Made by a program: the position numbers and the translations under genes
Assembly: GCA_964434425.1 (NCBI GenBank)
Contig: CAYSVH010000015.1
Location: forward strand, 1-64,000
Direction: 5' to 3'
DNA from: CALMEC01 sp964434425
GTDB lineage: Bacteria; Actinomycetota; Thermoleophilia; Miltoncostaeales; Miltoncostaeaceae
Length of the DNA stretch: 64,000 bases
Notes under the pieces: generated by a model
What the model was told of the DNA's origin: nothing
Database searches by the model: none
The model's input: only the letters and a program-made list of their open reading frames with translations
In this document: in pieces, positions 8,159 to 16,029 of the stretch
How the letters are laid out: every line of letters begins with the position of its first letter
Numbering within the stretch: position 1 is the stretch's first letter

Positions 8159-10218
8159 GCGGGCAGTCCCTGCGCCTGGATCGCGGTGATGGCGACGGTG
8201 TTCACGATGTCGTGCACCAGGGCACCCCGGGACAGGTCGTTGACCGGCCGGTTCAGTCCCTGCAGCACGGGACCGATCGCCACGGCTCCCGCGGATCGCT
8301 GCACGGCCTTGTAGGTGTTGTTGCCCGTGTTCAGGTCGGGGAAGACGAACACCGTGGCCCGCCCGGCCACCTGGGAGTCGGGGAGCTTCGTCCGGGCCAC
8401 GGACGCGTCCACGGCGGCGTCGTACTGGATGGGGCCCTCCACGTCCAGGTCCGGGGCATTCCGGCGGACGATGCCGGTTGCCTCGCGGACCTTGTCGACA
8501 TCGACGCCCGCACCCGAGTCGCCCGTCGAGTAGGAGAGCATCGCGACGCGCGGGGTCACCCCGAACTGTACGGCCGTCGTGGCGGACGAGATGGCGATGT
8601 CGGCCAGTTGCTCGGCCGTCGGATCGGGGTTCACCGCGCAGTCGCCGTAGACCAGGACGCGATCGACCAGGCACATGAAGAGCACGGACGAGACCACCGA
8701 CACACCCGGAACGGTCCGGATGATCTCGAACGCCGGCCGGATGGTGTGGGCGGTGGTGTGCGCCGCACCCGACACCATGCCGTCCGCGAGGCCCAGATGA
8801 ACCATGAGGGTCCCGAAGTAGGAGGGGTCGACGACGACCTCTCGTGCGCGATCGAGCGTCATCCCCTTCGCGGCGCGCAGTTCGGCGTAGACGGCGGCGA
8901 ACCGTTCGCGATGCTCGGACGTGTCGGGAGTGATGATGTCCGCGGCCGAGAGGTCGAGGGCCAGTTCGCTGCCGCGCGCCCGGATCCGTGACGCGTCCCC
9001 CAGGATCGTGATGTCGACGGCCTCCCGTGCGAGCAGCGTGCTCGCGGCGCGCAGGATGCGATCGTCCCCGCCCTCCGGGAGCACGATCCGACGGCGATCG
9101 GACCGTGCCCGCTCGATCAGGTCGTACTCGAACATGAGTGGGGTGACCACCTCCGAACGCGGGAGGTTGACCGAGGCCAGCAGCCGCTCGCCGTCGACGT
9201 GCTGGCTGAACGTCGATCGCGCCAGGTCGATCTTGCGGTGCGAACCCCGCGAGAACAGCCCGACGGTCTTCGCCATGCGCCGGGCGGCGTCGTAGGTACC
9301 GAGCTCCGTCGCGATGATCGGCAGCCGCTGACCCAGCCCCTCGAGCAGCCGGGAGAGCTGCGCGGACGGGAGGAACCCTCCGTTCAGGATGAGACCCGAC
9401 AGCGAGGGGAAGCTCTCGGCGGCATGCGCGTTCACCACCGTCAGCACCACGTCGGAGCGATCGCCTGCCACCACGATGGCCGCACCCTCCTCCAGCCGCA
9501 GGAGGACGTTGTCGACCGTCATGGCACCCACGATGGTCGTCTCCGCCTCACGGTCGAGCAGCTCGGGGTTGCCGCTCAGGAGCCGGCCGTCGACGGCGGC
9601 CATCAGATCGGCGACGGTGGGTGCGGAGAGGAGGGGGACGTTCGGCATGACCCACGTCGGCACGGATTCGCGCGACAGCGCGTCGCGAATCTCGTCGAGG
9701 CGTCCGGGGTCGGCCCGGTTCACCACGACCGCGACCACCTCGGCGTGCTCCGCGCGAAGCTCCGCGCGGGCGACATCGACGGCCTGACGCACCTCGATGC
9801 CGGTGCGCTCCAGTCCCGTGCTCACCAGCACGACACCGGACCCGAGGTTGGTGGCGATGCGCGCGTTGTACGAGAGCTCGGTGGGGCTGGTGACGTCCGT
9901 GTAGTCGGAGCCGATGATCACCACCGCGTCGCAGCGTGCCTCGATGCGCCGGTAGCGGGCGACGATCGCGGCGAGCGCGGCGTCCGGGTCCGCATGCACG
10001 TCGTCATACGTCACCCCGACGCAGTCGGCGTAGTCGAGGTCGATGCCGCCGTGATGGAGCAGCGACTCCAGGACATCGTCGGGTCGCCCACCGCCCTTCG
10101 TGATCGGGCGGAAGACGCCCACGCGTACCTGGGCGGCGAAGAGCTCGATCAGCCCCAGGGCAATCGCGGCCTTTCCCGTATGACCCTCCGATGAGGTGAC
10201 GTACACGCTTCGTGCCAT
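8155..10218 (-). CDS. pta: Phosphate acetyltransferase (three-domain Pta)
   Basis: The 687-residue protein is the long form. An N-terminal BioD-like P-loop domain (SVYVTSSEGHTGKAAIALGL, residues 3-22) is followed by a central DRTGG domain around residues 210-320 (MTVDNVLLRLEEGAAIVVAG). The C-terminal catalytic PTA domain (DLIERARSDRRRIVLPEGGD onward; SGAAHTTAHTIRPAFEII; LSYSTGDSG) ends with FPDLNTGNNTYKAVQRS. It interconverts acetyl-CoA plus phosphate with acetyl-phosphate plus CoA. I placed the start at the ATG 10218 (MARSVYVTSSEG), preceded by GGAG. A longer frame up to 10350 adds only a low-complexity Pro/Arg segment. It overlaps ackA by four bases. Confidence 0.96.
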   Translation of the reverse strand: MARSVYVTSSEGHTGKAAIALGLIELFAAQVRVGVFRPITKGGGRPDDVLESLLHHGGIDLDYADCVGVTYDDVHADPDAALAAIVARYRRIEARCDAVVIIGSDYTDVTSPTELSYNARIATNLGSGVVLVSTGLERTGIEVRQAVDVARAELRAEHAEVVAVVVNRADPGRLDEIRDALSRESVPTWVMPNVPLLSAPTVADLMAAVDGRLLSGNPELLDREAETTIVGAMTVDNVLLRLEEGAAIVVAGDRSDVVLTVVNAHAAESFPSLSGLILNGGFLPSAQLSRLLEGLGQRLPIIATELGTYDAARRMAKTVGLFSRGSHRKIDLARSTFSQHVDGERLLASVNLPRSEVVTPLMFEYDLIERARSDRRRIVLPEGGDDRILRAASTLLAREAVDITILGDASRIRARGSELALDLSAADIITPDTSEHRERFAAVYAELRAAKGMTLDRAREVVVDPSYFGTLMVHLGLADGMVSGAAHTTAHTIRPAFEIIRTVPGVSVVSSVLFMCLVDRVLVYGDCAVNPDPTAEQLADIAISSATTAVQFGVTPRVAMLSYSTGDSGAGVDVDKVREATGIVRRNAPDLDVEGPIQYDAAVDASVARTKLPDSQVAGRATVFVFPDLNTGNNTYKAVQRSAGAVAIGPVLQGLNRPVNDLSRGALVHDIVNTVAITAIQAQGLPA

Positions 10219-10528
10219 CAGGCTCCGTTCGTCGTCCGGTTCGCGCGGGCGGATTCTGCCGTGCGCCCGGGACGCGGGATGGATTCGCGGTTCGGTCGGG
10301 GCGTCGACCGCCGGGTTCGGTCCGGCGGTTGCAGCGGTGGTGTGCGGCACGGGATGAGGCCTCGGATCGGGGAGGGAGGCACCGATTCTCCTGCGGTCGG
10401 CTCTGTGGAGGGGTGTCGTCCGAGTGGCGCGGCGGTGTCGGTTCGGTTACGGCGAGGTCCGCCCAACGTCGCGATCCGGGGCATCCCGGTCGGGGCCCGC
10501 CGCGTTGGCGTCGGGCGTGCCCGCCGCG
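10219..10528. other. Intergenic region upstream of pta
   Basis: 310 bases between the pta start and the stop of the membrane hydrolase, both on the minus strand. Apart from the GGAG ribosome binding site just upstream of pta I see no gene, clear promoter or strong terminator; open frames here are low-complexity Arg/Pro shadows. Confidence 0.5.
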
Positions 10529-12193
10529 TCAGCCGGCGTCGATGTCGTCCAGTCCTGCGACGCGCACGGTCTCGGCGAGCCGGTCCGTGTCCGCATCGAT
10601 CCAATCGGGTGGTGGCAGGATGTGCGCCCATGCGCGTGCGGGCGCCTGTCCGAACTCGTGACCGTGCCCCGCCGGAACGCTGTTCGCGACCATCTGATCG
10701 GCGGCGACCTGAAGCATCGTCACCATGGGGATCCAGCGCATCTTGGGCAGGACGCCGTCGCCGCGCGGCTCGCGCAGCCAATCCGGCTTGTGGAGGGCGA
10801 GCCCCCAGGTCCACCAGGTCACCGGATCGTTCGGGTGCTGGAGGTATCCGACCCGGGTTCCGGCCCAGCTCTCCTCGCCGGGCCAGGTGTCGCCGTCGGC
10901 GGAGAACCGGACGATCGCGCCCTCACGGTATGTCGGCTCGACGGCACGTGTCCCCGGATCGCGATCCTCGGTGAACTGTGACCAGAGTCGGTTGTCGCCG
11001 GGTGGACCGACGAAGAGAACCCCGTCGGTGCGCACGCTGAAGTCCTGTGCGCCCGAGAAGGCCGCCTCACCGCCGAACGAGCCCAGGCTCTCGCCGCTCA
11101 CGACGAGCTTCGGGCGCCTGGCCGCGGGCAACGCCCGCCAGCGTTCGAAGACGGCCTCGAAGAGGTACCGCCCCGCGTCCTGGGCGCGCTCGCCGTCGAC
11201 GAGGAACGACATCCAGCTGGGCAGGTACGAGTACTGCATGCTCACGGTCGCGACGTCGCCGTTCCACATGAACTCGAGCGCCTTGGCCTGGTTCTCGTTG
11301 ATCCATCCTCGACCGGTCCCGGTGGCGACGTTGATCACGGCACGGTCGAATCCTCCGGTCCGCTCCAGCTCATCGGCCGCGAGCTCGGCCTCCTCCCGCA
11401 GGTTGATCGTGCCGTCGACGCCCACACCGACGTAGGCGCGGACCGGTTGTACGGCACGGCGACCGCTGAACGTCGAGATCTCGTCGGCGGTGGGGGTGTT
11501 CGCGATGAAGACCCGGCCCTGCCGGCCCAGGTCCTCCCACGGGACGAGCGAGCTGGGACCCCCTGAGAGGTGCGCGCTCGTCGGTGCGGGGAGGTCGGTC
11601 GAGAACTCCTGGTTGACCGCCATGAAGACGGAGTCCATGCGCTCGAGCAGACGACCGAAGAACAGGTTGTCGATGACGCCGTAGGTGCTGAGGCCGACGA
11701 GCAGCGCCCCGAGGACGATGGCCACCCGGGCGGGCAGCACCCGTGCGATCTGCCGGCCGAGGAAGCGGCTCGCCGCCCGCACCAGCCGTGCGAGGACGAG
11801 CACCGGTGCGAAGACCAGGACCGCCACCAGGACCAGCACCGTGATGTGGCCGTAGCCGATCAGCTCCGTGCTGACGAGTTCACGGAGCTCCCGTTGCCAC
11901 CGCAGGTAGAGGATGAGCATCACGATGGCGCCCACGCCGCCGACACCGGCCAGGATGCGCCAGGCCCACACGCGGGTCGTCCCGGTCAGCCGGACACCGA
12001 AGCTCCGGATGATCCAGCCGGCCAGCGCACCGACCCCGTACCCGATCAGTGCGGCCACGCCGCAGAGGAGCCCCTGGAAGGCCGCAGGCCGTGGCAGGAG
12101 CGACGGTGTCAGCGCCACCAGGGCGAAGGCGACCGCACCGGCGACCGGTGCGAAGGGCATGCGATCGAGGCGCCATGGGATCGGAGCGGGCAT
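10529..12193 (-). CDS. Membrane-anchored alpha/beta hydrolase (DUF2319/Abhydrolase_9 type)
   Basis: The 554-residue protein has about five N-terminal membrane segments (residues about 15-40, 45-65, 82-100, 118-140 and 155-180). A large extracytoplasmic or membrane-associated alpha/beta hydrolase domain follows. The nucleophile elbow GESLGSFGGEAAF is near residue 367, and TGTGRGWINENQAKALEFMW is a typical segment of the family known from mycobacteria. The likely reaction is ester or lipid hydrolysis, but no substrate is known to me. Its start lies 10 bases after the stop of the CPBP gene, so the two are probably co-transcribed. Confidence 0.85.
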   Translation of the reverse strand: MPAPIPWRLDRMPFAPVAGAVAFALVALTPSLLPRPAAFQGLLCGVAALIGYGVGALAGWIIRSFGVRLTGTTRVWAWRILAGVGGVGAIVMLILYLRWQRELRELVSTELIGYGHITVLVLVAVLVFAPVLVLARLVRAASRFLGRQIARVLPARVAIVLGALLVGLSTYGVIDNLFFGRLLERMDSVFMAVNQEFSTDLPAPTSAHLSGGPSSLVPWEDLGRQGRVFIANTPTADEISTFSGRRAVQPVRAYVGVGVDGTINLREEAELAADELERTGGFDRAVINVATGTGRGWINENQAKALEFMWNGDVATVSMQYSYLPSWMSFLVDGERAQDAGRYLFEAVFERWRALPAARRPKLVVSGESLGSFGGEAAFSGAQDFSVRTDGVLFVGPPGDNRLWSQFTEDRDPGTRAVEPTYREGAIVRFSADGDTWPGEESWAGTRVGYLQHPNDPVTWWTWGLALHKPDWLREPRGDGVLPKMRWIPMVTMLQVAADQMVANSVPAGHGHEFGQAPARAWAHILPPPDWIDADTDRLAETVRVAGLDDIDAG

Positions 12194-12203
12194 TCGAGTG
12201 ACC

Positions 12204-12959
12204 TCAGTTTCCGGCGAGGGTGTGATGCAACGCGCCGACGATGGTGCCGGCGGAGTTTACTGTCCAGTGGACGAGCGCCGGAGCGATGAGGCTGCCGGAT
12301 CGTCGACGAAGTTCGGAGAGGATGACACCTGCGATCGTCATGGCGATGACGACCGTCACCACGACCACGACGCTCGCGAGGACGTCGCCCGCGAATCGCT
12401 CGAGGCCCTCGTTGGTGCGCAGCGAGACGATGGCGATGGGAACGTGCCAGAGACCGAAGAGGACGGACGAGACGACGGTGGCGCGCACGTGTCCGCGGTG
12501 ACGTGCGATGTATCCCCACAGCACGCCGCGGAAAGCGATCTCCTCGAGCAACACGGTGCGCAACGGGATGACCACGAGCACCTTCATCAGCACTCCGGCC
12601 GCTCCGTCGGGAGTGCGATCGTCGTCGAAGGCCGAGGTCAGGGACGGGAGGAACGCGGCCACGGTGAACGCGACGAGGACCAATGCCGAGATCACCCCGC
12701 CCCAGCGAAGACCGGCGCCGAACCGATCTCGGGAGAGTCCGATGTCGACCCGTGTGACGCCGGCACGGTGCGCCACCAGCAGGATGACGATGGTTCCGGC
12801 CACGGCCACGACGACGGTCCAGCGCGCCTGGTCGGCCAGGATGACGTCGACCACGACGAGAACCGCGATGAGCGCTGCCAGAACCCGGGTCACCGGCTCA
12901 GGTGGGTGGACGGCGAGAGAGGGCGAGGACGCGGGTGGCGGGGCGTGTGCCACCTGCAC
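12204..12959 (-). CDS. CPBP-family intramembrane metalloprotease (CAAX/Abi-like)
   Basis: The 251-residue polytopic protein carries the three CPBP motifs: EEIAFRGVLWG (motif 1, catalytic glutamates and arginine) near residue 139, FGLWHVPIA (motif 2 histidine) near residue 168, and HWTVNSAG (motif 3 histidine/asparagine) near residue 232. Some family members process prenylated proteins and others confer bacteriocin immunity; the target here is unknown. About eight membrane segments are visible. The first in-frame GTG (12959) is only a best guess for the start, since the N-terminal 20 residues are Pro/Ala-rich. The membrane hydrolase gene follows after 10 bases. Confidence 0.85.
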   Translation of the reverse strand: MQVAHAPPPASSPSLAVHPPEPVTRVLAALIAVLVVVDVILADQARWTVVVAVAGTIVILLVAHRAGVTRVDIGLSRDRFGAGLRWGGVISALVLVAFTVAAFLPSLTSAFDDDRTPDGAAGVLMKVLVVIPLRTVLLEEIAFRGVLWGYIARHRGHVRATVVSSVLFGLWHVPIAIVSLRTNEGLERFAGDVLASVVVVVTVVIAMTIAGVILSELRRRSGSLIAPALVHWTVNSAGTIVGALHHTLAGN

Positions 12960-13299
12960 ACATCGGGCGGTGCACCGTCTGCGATGTGCCGGACGGGATC
13001 GGCCGCATGCGGGAAGCCGCGGTCGGACGGGGCCTGAGCGGGCACACCACCGGAGTGGCGACGGGCCGGCGACCGGGTCGGAGAGGATCGGTCGGGATGA
13101 TCGGCGCCATTCGCGATGAGGTTAGCGGCGGACCGACGAACTGCGGCGTGGTCCGGGTGGGCACTCCCGCGCCTGAACGCCGAGGTGGCCGGTCGGGATG
13201 GCGGTGTCGTCGGAGGACGATCATCCGCCCCTGAGACGTGCCCCCGTCTGGGGGTGGCCGGTCGGCGTGGGGCGTTCGCCTCGCCGTGTCCGACCCGCG
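12960..13299. other. Divergent intergenic region between the CPBP and TrmH-like genes
   Basis: About 340 bases separate two divergently transcribed genes, so promoters for both should lie here. A 7-bp inverted repeat CACATCG (12959-12965)/CGATGTG (12982-12988) flanks GGTGCACC next to the CPBP start and could be an operator or a hairpin. A small CCCCCGTCTGGGGG hairpin is at 13241-13254. I see no gene. Confidence 0.4.
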
Positions 13300-13305
13300 T
13301 ACTGT
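13300..13305 (+). promoter_or_regulatory. Putative -10 box (TACTGT) of the TrmH-like gene
   Basis: TACTGT ends 7 bases before the GTG at 13313, which supports that start and a leaderless mRNA. Confidence 0.5.
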
Positions 13306-13312
13306 GCGGACC

Positions 13313-13903
13313 GTGAGGACGGATCGGACACCGGCATGGTGGTCATCGGGAACCACGGTCGCCGTGGCGCACGACGTGCGCAGCATGCACAACGTCGGTG
13401 CGATCTTCCGGACCGCCGACGGCGCGGGATTCGCGGGTGTCGTTCTCTCGGGCATCAGCGGGGCGCCACCGGATCCGCGGATCGCGAAGGTCGCTCTCGG
13501 TGCGGAGGAGACGCTCCCCTTCGCGGAGGTCCGCGATCTGAACGCTCTCCTCCTTCTGCTGGCCGATGCCTGGGTGGTCCTTCTCGAGCAGGATGAGCGC
13601 GCCGTGGCGGTCCAGGCGGCTCCGCCGCCGCCCGCCGCTCGGCGGGTCGCGCTCGTCGTCTGCGGTGAACTGGACGGGGCGCCGGCTGCCCTTGCCGATC
13701 GTGCCGACGTCATCCTCGAGATCCCGATGCTCGGCCAGAAGGAGAGCCTCAACGTCTCGGTGGCGTTCGGCGTCGGCGCCTACTCCCAGGCGGTGATCGA
13801 AGGGGATGTCGAGCGGGGACTCCTGCGCCATCGCGGACGTCGTCCGGTTCGGGACGGCGTGCTCACACGCGGGCTCACCCAGGGCGAGGATCCGGACCGC
13901 TGA
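13313..13903 (+). CDS. SpoU/TrmH-family (SPOUT) RNA methyltransferase
   Basis: About 196 residues. The SPOUT motifs are clear: motif 1 is HDVRSMHNVGAIFRTADGAG near the N-terminus, motif 2 lies around VALVVCGELDG, and motif 3, IPMLGQKESLNVSVAFGVGA, is near residue 142 and forms the knotted SAM-binding site. These enzymes usually 2'-O-methylate a ribose in tRNA or rRNA. The conserved arginine of motif 1 is present. There is no N-terminal substrate-binding domain, so it is a minimal TrmL/TrmH-like form. I chose the GTG at 13313 because it follows TACTGT by exactly 7 bases; the same frame is open upstream but the extra residues are Pro/Arg-rich. Target RNA unknown. Confidence 0.85.
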   Translation: MRTDRTPAWWSSGTTVAVAHDVRSMHNVGAIFRTADGAGFAGVVLSGISGAPPDPRIAKVALGAEETLPFAEVRDLNALLLLLADAWVVLLEQDERAVAVQAAPPPPAARRVALVVCGELDGAPAALADRADVILEIPMLGQKESLNVSVAFGVGAYSQAVIEGDVERGLLRHRGRRPVRDGVLTRGLTQGEDPDR

Positions 13904-14441
13904 CCCCGCGCGGTCGGCTCGGAGGGCGGAGCGGCCACCCGGCCCCTGTGCGCGGCCGGCCGAACGCCGGACCAGGCCACGAACGAGTGCGGCCCGGCTC
14001 CCCGGTGTACGGAGAGCCGGGCCGCACGTATTCGCGATCAGTGGTCGGCGCCGGTCACCGGGGTGTCCGAGCCGATGGAGATCGACCTACCACGGGCGCC
14101 TCCTTTCCGCGCGTCCCGTCCCACCCGGGACGGTGGATCCGACGGCGGGTTGTGCGTCTCTCGGTACCAGGTGCATCCGAGGGGGCCGAGCGCTTCCGGC
14201 GGTCGTCATCGCGGACGTGCGACGCAGGAGCGTCGTGGGGTGGCTGGGTCGTGGCCATCGACCCGACGTGGTCCCCGTTCTGTCGATCCGGATGGGCGCG
14301 GTCACGTCGTCCTCGCCTTCGAGTGAGCGATCCTCCCGAGGGAGCATCACCGATGCACTGACAGTGTCCCTCTCGGGGGCATCCACGTCAAGGGGATGTT
14401 CACACCGGGATGCCCGGGCCGGACCGCCGGGCGCACCGGGA
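13904..14441. other. Convergent intergenic region between the TrmH-like gene and clpP
   Basis: 538 bases between two convergent genes. It holds a strong hairpin (13987-14027). On the minus strand there is a 12-codon frame (14093 to 14055, GTG start) preceded by a near-ideal AAAGGAGG (14099-14106). I do not recognise a gene; the tiny frame could be a leader peptide or chance. Confidence 0.5.
13987..14027. terminator. Bidirectional terminator hairpin
   Basis: A perfect 14-bp stem, GTGCGGCCCGGCTC (13987-14000) pairing with GAGCCGGGCCGCAC (14014-14027), encloses a 13-base loop. It lies 83 bases after the TrmH-like stop, between convergent genes. Confidence 0.75.
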
Positions 14442-15050
14442 TCAGTTGTCCGACGAGGGAACCTCGCTGTTGGGGGCGATGATGCGGTCGATCAGCCCGT
14501 ACTCCTCGGCCTCCTGCGCGGTGAAGAAGCGGTCGCGCTCCGAGTCCTCGTGGATCTGCTCGGCGGTCTTGCCCGTGTGCTCGGCCAGGATCTCGTCGAG
14601 CCGGTCGCGGATGGCGAGGGCCTCGCGGGCGTGGATCTCGATGTCGGTCGCCTGACCCGAGAACCCTCCCGAGACCTGATGGATCAGCACCCGCGAGTTG
14701 GGGAGGGCCATGCGCTTTCCCTTGGTGCCGCCCGCGAGGAGCACCGCGCCCATGCTCATCGCGACGCCCACGCAGATGGTCTGCACGTCGGGCTTGATGA
14801 ACTGCATCGTGTCGTAGATGGCGAGGCCCGCGTACACCGACCCGCCCGGCGAGTTGATGTAGAGCGAGATCTCCTTGTCCGGATCGTCGCTCGACAGGTG
14901 CAGAAGCTGGGCCACCACGAGGTTCGCGATCTGGTCGTCGATCGGCGTGCCCAGGAAGATGATGCGCTCGTTGAGCAGGCGGGAGTAGATGTCGAACGAA
15001 CGCTCACCGCGTGAGGTTTGCTCGATGACCATCGGAATGAGTGGGCTCAC
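14442..15050 (-). CDS. clpP: ATP-dependent Clp protease proteolytic subunit
   Basis: The 202-residue protein has the ClpP Ser-His-Asp triad: serine in GVAMSMGAVLLAGG, histidine in RVLIHQVSGG and aspartate in the ERDRFFTAQEA region. The N-terminal pore-loop/axial segment reads IYSRLLNERIIFLGTPIDD. It assembles into the tetradecameric degradation chamber that works with ClpX or ClpC; neither gene is adjacent here. The GTG at 15050 is preferred because GGAAAGGA lies about ten bases upstream; the internal ATG at 15032 is an alternative. The C-terminus (IIAPNSEVPSSDN) is ordinary. Actinobacteria usually have two or more clpP genes; only one is in view. Confidence 0.95.
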   Translation of the reverse strand: MSPLIPMVIEQTSRGERSFDIYSRLLNERIIFLGTPIDDQIANLVVAQLLHLSSDDPDKEISLYINSPGGSVYAGLAIYDTMQFIKPDVQTICVGVAMSMGAVLLAGGTKGKRMALPNSRVLIHQVSGGFSGQATDIEIHAREALAIRDRLDEILAEHTGKTAEQIHEDSERDRFFTAQEAEEYGLIDRIIAPNSEVPSSDN

Positions 15051-15207
15051 GTCTGCCGGGTCCTTTCCGCGTGGGTATCCACAGGGCGTGGTGCCAGCGT
15101 AGCGAGGACCCGTCCGGTGGGGCCCCGACGACGTCACGTCCTGTGTGGCCCTCCTCGACCCGGGAGGGCGGCGGCGTGCGTCCGGCGACGTGGTGAGGAT
15201 GCGGTCC

Positions 15208-15669
15208 TCAGTCGCCGTCACGTCGTGGGGGCGGCGGGCCTCCGGAGCGCCGGATCCACAGGATGAACGCGGCGAACCCGGTCGCCAGGCTCGCGGCCAC
15301 GAACGGCAGGAGGACGGCCGCCACCCCGGTGTTTCCGCTGCGCGCGACGATCAGCGCCAGCATCGTGAAGACCGCGACCCACACGATCGTGAGCCGGCCG
15401 AAGGTGCCGAGTCCCGTCCCCCGTTCGCCATCCCGGCGCGCGACATCGGCGACGACGACCACGACCAGGGCGAGGACCGACGCGATCGTGAAACCCGCGA
15501 GCGACGGAATACCCGTGATCTGTTCATTGAGCACGGCGAGGAGGACGAGCCAGGTGGGGATCCCGATCAGGGCCGCCCGTCCGCACCGCCGCGTCAGGCG
15601 ATCGATCACATCCCAGTCGTCCTGCGGCCGGCGGGGTTCGTGTCGTTCGTGAGGGGGAGACGGTGTCAT
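15208..15669 (-). CDS. Small integral membrane protein, unknown function
   Basis: The 153-residue protein has four hydrophobic segments (about residues 34-50, 56-76, 90-110 and 115-138) between a proline/arginine-rich cytoplasmic head and a proline-rich tail (SGGPPPPRRDGD). I recognise no family. Codon positions are GC3-rich and the hydrophobic periodicity is regular, so it is probably real. A TAGGCT hexamer lies 9 bases before the ATG at 15669, so its mRNA may be nearly leaderless. It is upstream of clpP on the same strand but 157 bases away. Confidence 0.65.
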   Translation of the reverse strand: MTPSPPHERHEPRRPQDDWDVIDRLTRRCGRAALIGIPTWLVLLAVLNEQITGIPSLAGFTIASVLALVVVVVADVARRDGERGTGLGTFGRLTIVWVAVFTMLALIVARSGNTGVAAVLLPFVAASLATGFAAFILWIRRSGGPPPPRRDGD

Positions 15670-16016
15670 GTGTGAAACAGCCTAGTGTCCCGCGTCAGAG
15701 TGCCGAGCGAATCTCCGGCGAGGTACGGACGCACGACCGCCCGGAGTATCGGGAATCTCCTGGCGGTCGAGGACACCGCCTCGCGATGAGATGCAGCCGG
15801 TAAACGACCACGAACCTCTGACTCAGGGACACGAGATGGTTCTCACCGTGGCACTGTGGTGCGGTAGACGTTCCCGGTGACACTTGCGGACGTGGAAGGA
15901 GCGCCCTGTCCCCATCGGCCCGTGACACCGGTCATCACGGCTGTGCCGGCCCTTGCCCGCGACGTGACCGTCGATCCGGTCGCGCGGGAGCACGGCAGGA
16001 CGCCCGCGAACGCGCG
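15670..16016. other. Divergent intergenic region upstream of the helicase gene
   Basis: About 350 bases between the small membrane protein (minus) and the UvrD-like helicase (plus). The helicase frame is open back to 15877, but that segment lacks helicase motifs and a ribosome binding site, so I treat it as untranslated. No other gene or RNA structure was recognised. Confidence 0.45.
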
Positions 16017-16022
16017 TACCAT
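16017..16022 (+). promoter_or_regulatory. Putative -10 box (TACCAT) of the helicase-nuclease gene
   Basis: TACCAT ends 7 bases before the GTG at 16030, consistent with a leaderless transcript and with the chosen start. Confidence 0.45.
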
Positions 16023-16029
16023 CGGTCAC

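Noticed and set aside
15877..16029. N-terminal extension of the helicase-nuclease
   Set aside because: No helicase motif or ribosome binding site, and a TACCAT hexamer sits 7 bases before the GTG at 16030.
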